Of a stretch of DNA of 64,000 bases, positions 17,225 through 24,374 are shown piece after piece. Position 1 is the first letter of the stretch, and each line of letters starts with the position of its first letter. The notes beneath the pieces were generated by a model. It had not been told where the DNA came from. It ran no database searches and was given only the letters and a program-made list of their open reading frames with translations. Origin of the DNA: Phreatobacter sp. Lineage in GTDB: Bacteria; Pseudomonadota; Alphaproteobacteria; Rhizobiales; Phreatobacteraceae. Made by a program: the position numbers and the translations under genes. The stretch covers positions 62,001 to 126,000 of the forward strand of contig NZ_JAEULY010000023.1 of NCBI RefSeq assembly GCF_016793595.1, written 5' to 3'.

Positions 17225-18183
17225 TTCTGGATCACGGCCGGCGGCAGCGGCGGCGGCGCCGCGCGGAAGGCGTTGAACACCATGTCCGGGGCGGAGGTAT
17301 TGTGGCGCGAGGCGACGAGACGCCCGGCCCAGAGATCGGTCGCATTGGCCCGCCGGAACGGCATGATCGCCTCCTCGCGCCAGCCGGGCGCGTCCCTCTC
17401 GCGCACGGCGATGCGCGCGACATCGGCATTGAACTCGGTGACATACATCGAGCGCAGCGCCGCGAACGGCGCGCCGGTCACCGGCCGCGCAAAGGCGACG
17501 TCGAGGCCGATCAGCTCCTGATTGAGCGTCGAGAGCCGGACGGTCGCCGCATTGCCGTCCGGATAGGTCAGCGTGAAGGTCTTCATTGCAGGGTCGAAGG
17601 CGACGCGGCTGATCTTCACGATCGGCCGGCCCTCGACCACCACCGGACCGATCAGGAACGACGAGCCATAGGCGGTCCAGCGCAGGTTGGACGGCGGCAG
17701 CGGCCGGGCGCGCCAGTAACCATCCATCGGATAGAGGACCAGCACCTCCTCGGCGCGGTCCTGGAAGCGGTACCAGATCTGGATCAGGTGGATGTTGCGC
17801 TCGGTGCGTTCGCCCACGGTCACGGTCGTATCGGAGGCGCGCCAGAAGCCCTGCTCGCGATAGCCGACCACCTGCCACTCCACCGTCTCGTAGAGCGTGA
17901 TCCGCTGCGGCATGGGCTGGGCCAGCGCCTCCTCCTTCATCGGGCACGCCGTCCAGTCGGGCGCGAAGCGGTCCACCGCGAGCGAGCCGATATAGGCGGG
18001 ATGCGCCGCCTCGATGCGGAAGGCGCGGACCTCGGGATTCGTCAGATTCAGCGTGACATTGTCCTTCTCGGCGCAGAGCACCGGCTCGGACGTGTTGGTG
18101 ATCTCGACCGGTAGGCCGTCGAGGGACGCGGCATGGGCGCTGGCGGCAAACAGGAGGCCGGCGGCAAGGGCGGCAAGGCGCAT
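17221..18183 (-). CDS. Secreted protein of unknown function in the opgH locus
   Basis: This 320-residue protein has a clear Sec signal peptide (MRLAALAAGLLFAASAHAAS, cleavage near residue 19). The mature part is predicted soluble and mostly beta, with three scattered cysteines (C37, C80 region) and no catalytic motif that I recognise. It begins 4 bp after the FkbM methyltransferase gene and overlaps the next small membrane-protein gene by ATGA. By position it is a candidate periplasmic partner of osmoregulated-glucan synthesis or modification. No OpgG-like sequence is evident. Confidence 0.75.
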   Translation of the reverse strand: MRLAALAAGLLFAASAHAASLDGLPVEITNTSEPVLCAEKDNVTLNLTNPEVRAFRIEAAHPAYIGSLAVDRFAPDWTACPMKEEALAQPMPQRITLYETVEWQVVGYREQGFWRASDTTVTVGERTERNIHLIQIWYRFQDRAEEVLVLYPMDGYWRARPLPPSNLRWTAYGSSFLIGPVVVEGRPIVKISRVAFDPAMKTFTLTYPDGNAATVRLSTLNQELIGLDVAFARPVTGAPFAALRSMYVTEFNADVARIAVRERDAPGWREEAIMPFRRANATDLWAGRLVASRHNTSAPDMVFNAFRAAPPPLPPAVIQK

Positions 18184-18187
18184 GAGA

Positions 18188-18946
18188 TCAATCCCCGGCG
18201 ATCACGGCATAGACATCGCCGGAATTGGCGGCGTGCGGAAGTGCGGCGAGATGCGCGGCTATCTCGTCCTTCGACACGAACCGGCCGAAAGTCAGGCTCT
18301 GGCTCTCGCCCAGCGCGACATCGAAGCGATAGGGCCCGAGCGCCGCGAGCCGGTCGAGGCAGGCGAAGGCGACATCCCGCTGGATGGTGGTGAACTCGAA
18401 GGACAGCGCGGGCAGCGCCTGCGACAGCCCCGCCAGCACGTCGGCCTCGAAGCCCTCCACGTCGATCTTCGCGAAGGCCGGCATGCCGTGGTCGGCGATC
18501 AGCCGGTCCAGCGTCAGGCACGGCACGACGATCTCGCGGTCCCAGACCTGCCCCTGCCAGCCCTCCGCGCCATCGGCCGAGGCGACGAAGGCCGCCGAGG
18601 CGGTCGTCACCGTCGGATTGGCCGTATTCACCCTCAAGGTGATCTCGCCCTCGGTCGCGCCGCAGGCCGCCTGAACCAGCCTCACCTGCCCGTCGCCCTC
18701 GAACAGGCGCGCGATGACGCCGGCCGGCCCCGGCTGCGGTTCCAGCGCCACGACACTGGCGCCGAGGCGGCGGAAGCTCGCGACACGGTCGCCGACATGG
18801 GAGCCGATGTCGAAGGCGAGATCGCCCGGTTTCACGAAACCGGCATAGAGCGCGTCCATGGCGGCGTTCTTGGCGGGGTCGCCGTGATAGGTGACGACCG
18901 ACCGCGCGACGGCGACGGCTTCGGCGATGCGCTGGGCAAGATCCAT
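18188..18946 (-). CDS. FkbM-family methyltransferase
   Basis: This 252-residue SAM-dependent methyltransferase is of the FkbM type, which usually O-methylates sugars. The SAM-binding motif is DIGSHVGDRVASFRRLGASVVALEPQPG (about residues 41-68), and the family-typical KIDVEGFEADVLAGLSQALPALSFEF follows at about 160. The start lies one base after the opgH stop, so the two genes are coupled. Methylation of the glucan backbone or of another envelope glycan is a reasonable inference but is not demonstrated. Confidence 0.88.
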   Translation of the reverse strand: MDLAQRIAEAVAVARSVVTYHGDPAKNAAMDALYAGFVKPGDLAFDIGSHVGDRVASFRRLGASVVALEPQPGPAGVIARLFEGDGQVRLVQAACGATEGEITLRVNTANPTVTTASAAFVASADGAEGWQGQVWDREIVVPCLTLDRLIADHGMPAFAKIDVEGFEADVLAGLSQALPALSFEFTTIQRDVAFACLDRLAALGPYRFDVALGESQSLTFGRFVSKDEIAAHLAALPHAANSGDVYAVIAGD

Positions 18947-18947
18947 G

Positions 18948-20744
18948 TCAGCCCCGCGCCCTTGCCGCCGCGATCTCGGCCGGCGTCTCGAACTCCTCGG
19001 GGATTCCGCAGAGTTTCCGTCGCACGAAGAACCGGCCGAGGGCGGGCGATGCGGTCAGCACCGCGAAGGGCACCGCGATCAGGAAGCCCGCCGTCAAAGG
19101 CAGCGACCAGTAGGCGGCGGCGGGCGAGGCCAGCCACAAAAGCCCGAACACCGCCCAGCCGAAGGCCATTTGCGGCCAGAAGGCGTCCCACGCCTCGCGC
19201 CATGTCAGCGCCATGGCGTCGCGCTGCTGGCCGCCCCAGGTGACCGATTTGCCCAAAGCCAGCCCGATCATGAACACGGAGATGCGGAACGAGGTCAGCG
19301 CGCCGAGCAGGAACGAGAAGACGAGCTCGATGGCCGCGGCGGTCAGGAACCGTGCCCGCCCGCCATAGCGATCCGTCGCGCCCTCGGTGATCAGGATGTC
19401 GATGAACCCGGCGATCTTCGGCATGAGGTACATCAGGAAGAAGGCGATATAGACCGTGATCGCGAAGCCGACCGGGAAGGCCGCCCGGCTCGGCCCGTGC
19501 CACGCGAGGAACGGCGAGAGCGCGATCATCAGCGTCCAGGCGGGCACGCCGACGAACATCAGGATCGCCCAGACGAGCTGGAACCGGCTGATCGGCTTCA
19601 GCCCCGGCTGATCCAGCAGCTTCAGATATTGCATGTTGCCCTGGCACCAGCGCACGTCGCGGCGCGAGAATTCGAGGATGGTCGGCGGGTTCTCCTCCCA
19701 CGACCCCTCCTCCTCCGGCAGCACGCGCACCTCGTAGCCGGCGCGGCGCATGAAGGTCGCCTCGACCTGGTCGTGCGAGAGGATATGCCCGCCGAGCGGC
19801 GGCTCGCCGGGCAGCATCGGCAGGTGGCAATGCTCCATGAACGGCTTGATGCGGACGAGGGCATTGTGGCCCCAGAACGGCCCGCAATCACCAACCCACC
19901 ACGCCTGCCCCATCGTATAGGAGCGCATGCCCTGCCGCATGCCGAACTGGAAGACGCGCGCGAAGGCCGACGCGGAAGGCATGCCGACCACGAGGCTCTG
20001 GAGGATGCCGAGCTTCGGATAGGCCTGCATCATCCTGACGTGCCGGACGATGGTCTGGCCCGACATCAGGCTGTCCGCGTCGAGCGGCAGCATCAGCTCG
20101 TAGCGCGCGCCCCACCGATCGAGGAAGTCGCGGACGTTGCCGGCCTTGAAGCCGGCATTGTCGGTGCGGCGGCGATAGACGACGCGGTCGCCGCCCGCCT
20201 CGGCCGCAAAAGCGGCGGCGGCGCGCTCCTCGCGCTCGGCGACGTCGGGACGGTTGGTGTCTGAAAGGATGAAATAGTCGAACTGGCCGCCCTGCCCCGT
20301 CCGGTCGATGCTGTCCTTGACGATCTTCAGGCGGTCGATCGCCCGTTCCGGGTCCTCGTTGCGCAGCGTCATGAACACGGCGGTGCGCACGGTCAGCGGC
20401 GTGTCGCTGTCGCCGGCCTTCGCGAAGGGCGCGACCTCGGCCAGCGGATCGTCGAATTCATGCAGCACCCACAGGCCGATCAGCGCGTTCCAGAAGCCGA
20501 GCACCGTCCACGGAGTCGCGATGGCGAAGCAGAGCGCGAGGACGATATCGACGATGGTCCAGCCGCCGGAACCAAGGATCGACCAGGCCGCCGCGTTCAG
20601 AAGCCACCACGTCACCACGTTCAGCGCCAGCACGATCCAGCGCCGCTTCCGCAATTCGGCCGTGGACTGGATACCCGCCGGCGTCGTAGAGCCGTTGGGC
20701 GGCAGCGTGCCGCCTTGCGCCGGAAACGGGGTGAGATCGTTCAT
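18948..20744 (-). CDS. mdoH: Osmoregulated periplasmic glucan glucosyltransferase OpgH/MdoH
   Basis: This inner-membrane GT2 enzyme polymerises beta-glucan from UDP-glucose and passes it to the periplasm. The 598 residues are much shorter than E. coli OpgH (about 850), lacking most of the N-terminal cytoplasmic region, which is usual for alphaproteobacterial forms. Visible motifs are LPLDADSLMSG (the aspartate pair of the active site) and RRDVRWCQGNMQYL, the (Q/R)xxRW-type motif. Multiple transmembrane helices flank the catalytic core. The ATG at 20744 follows GGAGG. No opgG neighbour exists in the window. Four minus-strand genes follow, ending with galU. Confidence 0.93.
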   Translation of the reverse strand: MNDLTPFPAQGGTLPPNGSTTPAGIQSTAELRKRRWIVLALNVVTWWLLNAAAWSILGSGGWTIVDIVLALCFAIATPWTVLGFWNALIGLWVLHEFDDPLAEVAPFAKAGDSDTPLTVRTAVFMTLRNEDPERAIDRLKIVKDSIDRTGQGGQFDYFILSDTNRPDVAEREERAAAAFAAEAGGDRVVYRRRTDNAGFKAGNVRDFLDRWGARYELMLPLDADSLMSGQTIVRHVRMMQAYPKLGILQSLVVGMPSASAFARVFQFGMRQGMRSYTMGQAWWVGDCGPFWGHNALVRIKPFMEHCHLPMLPGEPPLGGHILSHDQVEATFMRRAGYEVRVLPEEEGSWEENPPTILEFSRRDVRWCQGNMQYLKLLDQPGLKPISRFQLVWAILMFVGVPAWTLMIALSPFLAWHGPSRAAFPVGFAITVYIAFFLMYLMPKIAGFIDILITEGATDRYGGRARFLTAAAIELVFSFLLGALTSFRISVFMIGLALGKSVTWGGQQRDAMALTWREAWDAFWPQMAFGWAVFGLLWLASPAAAYWSLPLTAGFLIAVPFAVLTASPALGRFFVRRKLCGIPEEFETPAEIAAARARG

Positions 20745-20791
20745 TCGCAAACCTCCGTCGCCCGGCGGGCGGCGCAGAAAGTGGGTTCGAC

Positions 20792-21769
20792 ATGGCCTCG
20801 GCGGCACGTGCGCTCTGGTATGCCTCGCGCGGCAAGGTAGAACTGCGCGATGAAACGCTGGATGAACGCCGTCCGGCCGATGCTCTCGTCCGCATGCTCT
20901 ATAGCGGCATCAGCCGGGGCACGGAACGGCTGGTGTTCAACGGCCTGATGGCTGCGCCGGAGCGGGAGCGCATGGCCTGTCCGCTTCAGGACGGCGAATT
21001 CCCCTTCCCCGTCAAATACGGCTACTGCGCCGTCGGCACGGTCGAGGACGGGCCGGAGGCGCTGGCCGGCAAGACCATCTTCACGCTCGGGCCGCATCAG
21101 GACCGCCTCCTCGTTCCCACCGACCGCGTATCGGCGGTGGAAGTACCCGCGAACGTGCCGGCCAGACGCGCCATCCTCGCGGCCAATATGGAAACGGCGC
21201 TGAACGCGGTCTGGGATTCGGGCGCCGGCCCCGGCGACCGCATCGTCGTGGTCGGCGGCGGCGTGGTCGGCCTGCTCGTCACCTACATCGTCTCGAAACT
21301 GCCCGGCGCCGATGTGACGCTGGTCGATCTCGATCCGGCCCGCCGGCATTTCGCCGAGCTCTTCGGCGTCCGCTTCTCGAAACCCCTCGATGGCCCCGGC
21401 GACTGCGACATCGCCTTCCATGCCTCCGCGACCTCGGCGGGCCTTGCCTGCGCGCTCGCCTGCTGCGGCGACGAGGCGACGGTGGTCGAGCTCTCCTGGT
21501 TCGGCGACAGCGATCCCGTCGTGCCGCTCGGCGCTGCCTTCCACGCGAAGCGGCTGAAGCTGATTTCGTCGCAGGTCGGCATGGTCGCCGCATCCAGACG
21601 GCCGCGCTGGACGTACAAGCGGAGGCTTGAAAAGGCCGTCGCGCTGCTCGCCGACGACCGGCTCGACCAGCTCATCACGGCCGAGGTCGCCTTCGCCGAC
21701 CTCCCCGCCGAACTGCCACGCATCCTGACGCCGGGCGCGCCCGGCCTCATGACCGCCGTCAAATACTGA
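20792..21769 (+). CDS. BchC-like medium-chain dehydrogenase without zinc ligands
   Basis: This 325-residue MDR-superfamily oxidoreductase has a GroES-like N-terminal half and a Rossmann half with VVVGGGVVGLL (glycines 155, 156, 157 and 160). The segment YSGISRGTERLVFNG (about 38-52) resembles bacteriochlorophyllide dehydrogenase BchC. Serine 41 occupies the position of the usual zinc-binding cysteine, and the structural zinc lobe is absent. It is the first gene of a tight four-gene plus-strand cluster (14 bp before the PTPS-like gene) and is divergent from opgH by 47 bp. The window has no other photosynthesis genes, so a BchC role is unlikely. Confidence 0.82.
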   Translation: MASAARALWYASRGKVELRDETLDERRPADALVRMLYSGISRGTERLVFNGLMAAPERERMACPLQDGEFPFPVKYGYCAVGTVEDGPEALAGKTIFTLGPHQDRLLVPTDRVSAVEVPANVPARRAILAANMETALNAVWDSGAGPGDRIVVVGGGVVGLLVTYIVSKLPGADVTLVDLDPARRHFAELFGVRFSKPLDGPGDCDIAFHASATSAGLACALACCGDEATVVELSWFGDSDPVVPLGAAFHAKRLKLISSQVGMVAASRRPRWTYKRRLEKAVALLADDRLDQLITAEVAFADLPAELPRILTPGAPGLMTAVKY

Positions 21770-21783
21770 CCGGAGCCGCATCC

Positions 21784-22185
21784 ATGTATTCCGTCGAGGT
21801 CCGCGACCGCATCATGATCGCCCATTCGCTGCCCGATCCGTTCTTCGGACCGGCGCAGGGCAAGCACGGCGCGAGTTTCGTGGTCGATGTCGCCTTCTTC
21901 CGCGAGAAGCTGACCGCTGAGAATGTCGTGGTCGATATCGGCGCGGCGCTGGATGCCCTGTCGAACGCGCTGAAGCGCCTCGCCTATCAGGATCTCGACA
22001 CGCTGCCGGAATTCAAGGGCAAGCTCACGACCACCGAATTCCTCTGCAAATATGTCTTCGACTGCATGATCGAGGCGGCGAAGGCCGGCGCGCTCGGCAA
22101 GGATGCCGACGGTCTCGCCAAGATCCGCGTGACCCTGCACGAGCACGATCTCGCCCGCGCCGCCTTCGAGGGCTCGCTACCGTGA
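21784..22185 (+). CDS. 6-pyruvoyltetrahydropterin synthase / QueD-like protein with substituted active site
   Basis: This 133-residue PTPS-fold protein has the usual family length. His14 (IAHSL) and His28 (KHG) match two zinc ligands, but the third (HGH) is Ala30. The catalytic cysteine position is Ala24, and the Asp-His pair of the LDHxxLD motif aligns with Ala67-Tyr68. The pterin-anchoring glutamate (Glu120, LHEHD) and TTTE (82-85) are kept. Classical PTPS or QueD chemistry is therefore unlikely, whereas pterin-like binding is plausible. It is followed 21 bp later by a glycosyltransferase gene. Alignments were made by eye. Confidence 0.85.
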   Translation: MYSVEVRDRIMIAHSLPDPFFGPAQGKHGASFVVDVAFFREKLTAENVVVDIGAALDALSNALKRLAYQDLDTLPEFKGKLTTTEFLCKYVFDCMIEAAKAGALGKDADGLAKIRVTLHEHDLARAAFEGSLP

Positions 22186-22206
22186 AGCGCCGATGACGAG
22201 ACGCCG

Positions 22207-23295
22207 ATGATATCAGCGGCCTTCGCCATTCCCGGGGATATTGCCACCCCGACAGGCGGCTATCGCTACGACCGCGAGGTCCTGGCGAGGGTCGGTGCCC
22301 ACGGCGTCGCGCTCGATCATCTCGCCCTCCCGGCCTCGTTCCCCACCCCCTCCGACGACGACCTTTTGCGCACCGCCGGCGCGCTGGTGTCGCTGCCGCC
22401 GGACCGCATTCTGCTGGCGGACGGCCTCGCCTATGGCGCCCTGCCCGAGAGCATCTGCGCCTCGATCCGCTGCCCCATCGTCGCGCTGATCCATCATCCG
22501 CTGGCGCTCGAAAGCGGCATCGGGGCCATGGCCGCGGGTCATTTGCGGCATAGCGAAACCGTTGCGCTGACCCATGCGGCAGCGGTGATCGCGACGAGCC
22601 GGGTGACGGCCCGCACGCTCGTCGACGACTACGACGTCCAGCCGGACCGGATCACCGTCGCCGAGCCCGGCACCGATCCCGCCCCCCGCGCGACGGGCTC
22701 GGGCGGCCCCGGGAAGCTGATCCTCGCCGTTGGCGCCGTGTCCCATCGCAAGGGCTACGACGTGTTGATGGACGCCCTCGGCGAGCTCGTCGACCTCCCG
22801 TGGAAACTCGTCGTCGTCGGCGCCACCGACCGCGATGCCCCGGCCTACCAGGCCGCGCGCCGGGCGATCGACCGGAACGGGCTGGCGCAGCGCATCAGCT
22901 TCGCCGGCTCGCTCTCCGACGAGGCCCTCGCCGGCCTCTATGGCCGCGCTGATCTCTTCGTCATGCCCTCCCGCTACGAGGGCTACGGCATGGTTCTGGC
23001 CGAGGCCATGGCGCGCGGCCTGCCCATCGTCGCGACCACCGGTGGGGCCGCCGCCGAGACGGTGCCCGATGCCGCGGCGCTCAAGGTTCCGCCCGGCCAT
23101 GCGGCGGAACTGCGGGCGGCCATTGCCCGCGCGCTCGGCGACGACGCATTGCTGAACCGGCTCGCGGACGCTTCGTGGGCGGCGGGTCGGAAACTGCCCC
23201 ATTGGGACGACACGGCGCGGATCGTTGCCGCCGTCCTCACGCGGATCGGCGCCGGCCGGCCCGGCAAAGGCTCTCACAAGGGACAGGTCGCATGA
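22207..23295 (+). CDS. Glycosyltransferase family 4 protein
   Basis: This 362-residue GT-B fold retaining glycosyltransferase has C-terminal nucleotide-sugar-binding hallmarks: LILAVGAVSHRKGYDVLMDA (about 174-193) and the E-x7-E motif within EGYGMVLAEAMARGLPIVATTGG (about 258-280). Its stop overlaps the next methyltransferase gene by ATGA. Context suggests it glycosylates the product of the PTPS-like and dehydrogenase proteins, or an envelope glycan. The acceptor is unknown. Confidence 0.9.
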   Translation: MISAAFAIPGDIATPTGGYRYDREVLARVGAHGVALDHLALPASFPTPSDDDLLRTAGALVSLPPDRILLADGLAYGALPESICASIRCPIVALIHHPLALESGIGAMAAGHLRHSETVALTHAAAVIATSRVTARTLVDDYDVQPDRITVAEPGTDPAPRATGSGGPGKLILAVGAVSHRKGYDVLMDALGELVDLPWKLVVVGATDRDAPAYQAARRAIDRNGLAQRISFAGSLSDEALAGLYGRADLFVMPSRYEGYGMVLAEAMARGLPIVATTGGAAAETVPDAAALKVPPGHAAELRAAIARALGDDALLNRLADASWAAGRKLPHWDDTARIVAAVLTRIGAGRPGKGSHKGQVA

Positions 23296-24128
23296 GCTTC
23301 TCGCCGGAATGGCTGGCCCTGCGCGAGCCGGCCGATCACGCCGCGCGCTCGCAGGAACTGCTCGCGAAGCTCGCCGCGCATTTCGCCGGCCGCACGGCGA
23401 TCAGCGTGGTCGATTTCGGCTGTGGCGCGGGGTCGAACCTGCGCGGCACCTGGGCCGCGCTGCCCGACAGCCAGAACTGGCGTCTCGTCGACTACGACCC
23501 GAACCTGCTCGCCGCCGCCCGCGACCGGCTGGCGGCATGGGCGGATTCGAGCCGCGCGGACGGCGAGGCGCTGCACCTGTCGAAAAGGGGCAAGTCGCTC
23601 GTCGTCTCCTTCGTGCAGGCCGATCTGACGCGCGACCTCGACAAGGTGTTGCCGGCCAGCACCGATCTCGTCACCGCGGCCGCCCTGTTCGACCTCGTCT
23701 CGGAAAGCTGGATCGCCACCTTCGCCGCCGCATTGAAGCAGCGGCGCCTGCCATTCTACACCGTGCTGACCTATGACGGCACCGAGCACTGGGAGCCGCC
23801 GCATCCCGCCGACGCCGCCATGCTCGCTGCCTTCCACGCCCATCAGGCGACCGACAAGGGCTTCGGGCCCGCCGCCGGCCCGCGCGCGACCGGGGTCATG
23901 GCGGACGCCTTCGCGGCCGCCGGCTACCGCGTCGAACGGGCAGCCAGCCCCTGGCGCCTCGGGTCTGACTTCGCGGAGCTGGCCCGCGAGCTGGTCGCCG
24001 GCTTTGCCGGCGCCGTCCGCGAGACCGGAACCGTCCCGTCGATCGACATCGATGCATGGCTTGCTGCGCGCCGCACCGGCGTCACCTGCCATGTCGGCCA
24101 CGAGGATCTGCTCGCCGTCCCCGTCTGA
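23292..24128 (+). CDS. Class I SAM-dependent methyltransferase
   Basis: This 278-residue protein has motif I VVDFGCGAGSNLRG (about 39-52), an acidic residue after strand 2 (RLVDYDPNLL) and a motif II-like region TDLVTAAALFDLVSESW. The start ATG at 23292 overlaps the glycosyltransferase stop. I do not recognise a closer subfamily. As the last gene of the four-gene cluster it probably tailors the same product. An open frame further upstream is only the tail of the glycosyltransferase in another phase. Confidence 0.87.
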   Translation: MSFSPEWLALREPADHAARSQELLAKLAAHFAGRTAISVVDFGCGAGSNLRGTWAALPDSQNWRLVDYDPNLLAAARDRLAAWADSSRADGEALHLSKRGKSLVVSFVQADLTRDLDKVLPASTDLVTAAALFDLVSESWIATFAAALKQRRLPFYTVLTYDGTEHWEPPHPADAAMLAAFHAHQATDKGFGPAAGPRATGVMADAFAAAGYRVERAASPWRLGSDFAELARELVAGFAGAVRETGTVPSIDIDAWLAARRTGVTCHVGHEDLLAVPV

Positions 24129-24279
24129 CCGCGAAATGGGCTATTGCCTGTTTCGCAGGCGCGAGATTTTATTGTGCGACGCAGCAAGAAGACAAGTTTC
24201 GTCAAGCTGTTACGCAATCTCGTTGCGCCGGCCCCGCAGAGAACGAAATCGACAGAACGATTCCAATGTGACAGCGTTC

Positions 24280-24374
24280 TTGACCTGGGGGCCACGCATT
24301 CCATCTGAGTAGATGGGTGCTTTTCAGGTTCCCGGACCTGCGCCCTTGGCGCCCAGAGGTTTGAGGAGCGCGCG
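24280..24374 (+). promoter_or_regulatory. Structured leader upstream of indolepyruvate oxidoreductase
   Basis: A TTGACC (24280-24285) spaced 17 bp from ATCTGA (24303-24308) could be a sigma-70-type promoter. Three short hairpins follow before the start codon: CCATCT/AGATGG (24301-24316), CAGGT/ACCTG (24325-24340) and GCGCC/GGCGC (24340-24352). Then comes GAGGAG and the ATG at 24375. The remaining upstream gap (24129-24279) shows no gene. I recognise no known riboswitch class. Confidence 0.35.

Noticed and set aside
20792..21769. Bacteriochlorophyll synthesis gene bchC
   Set aside because: The segment resembles BchC, but no other photosynthesis gene is nearby and the neighbours are PTPS-like, glycosyltransferase and methyltransferase genes.
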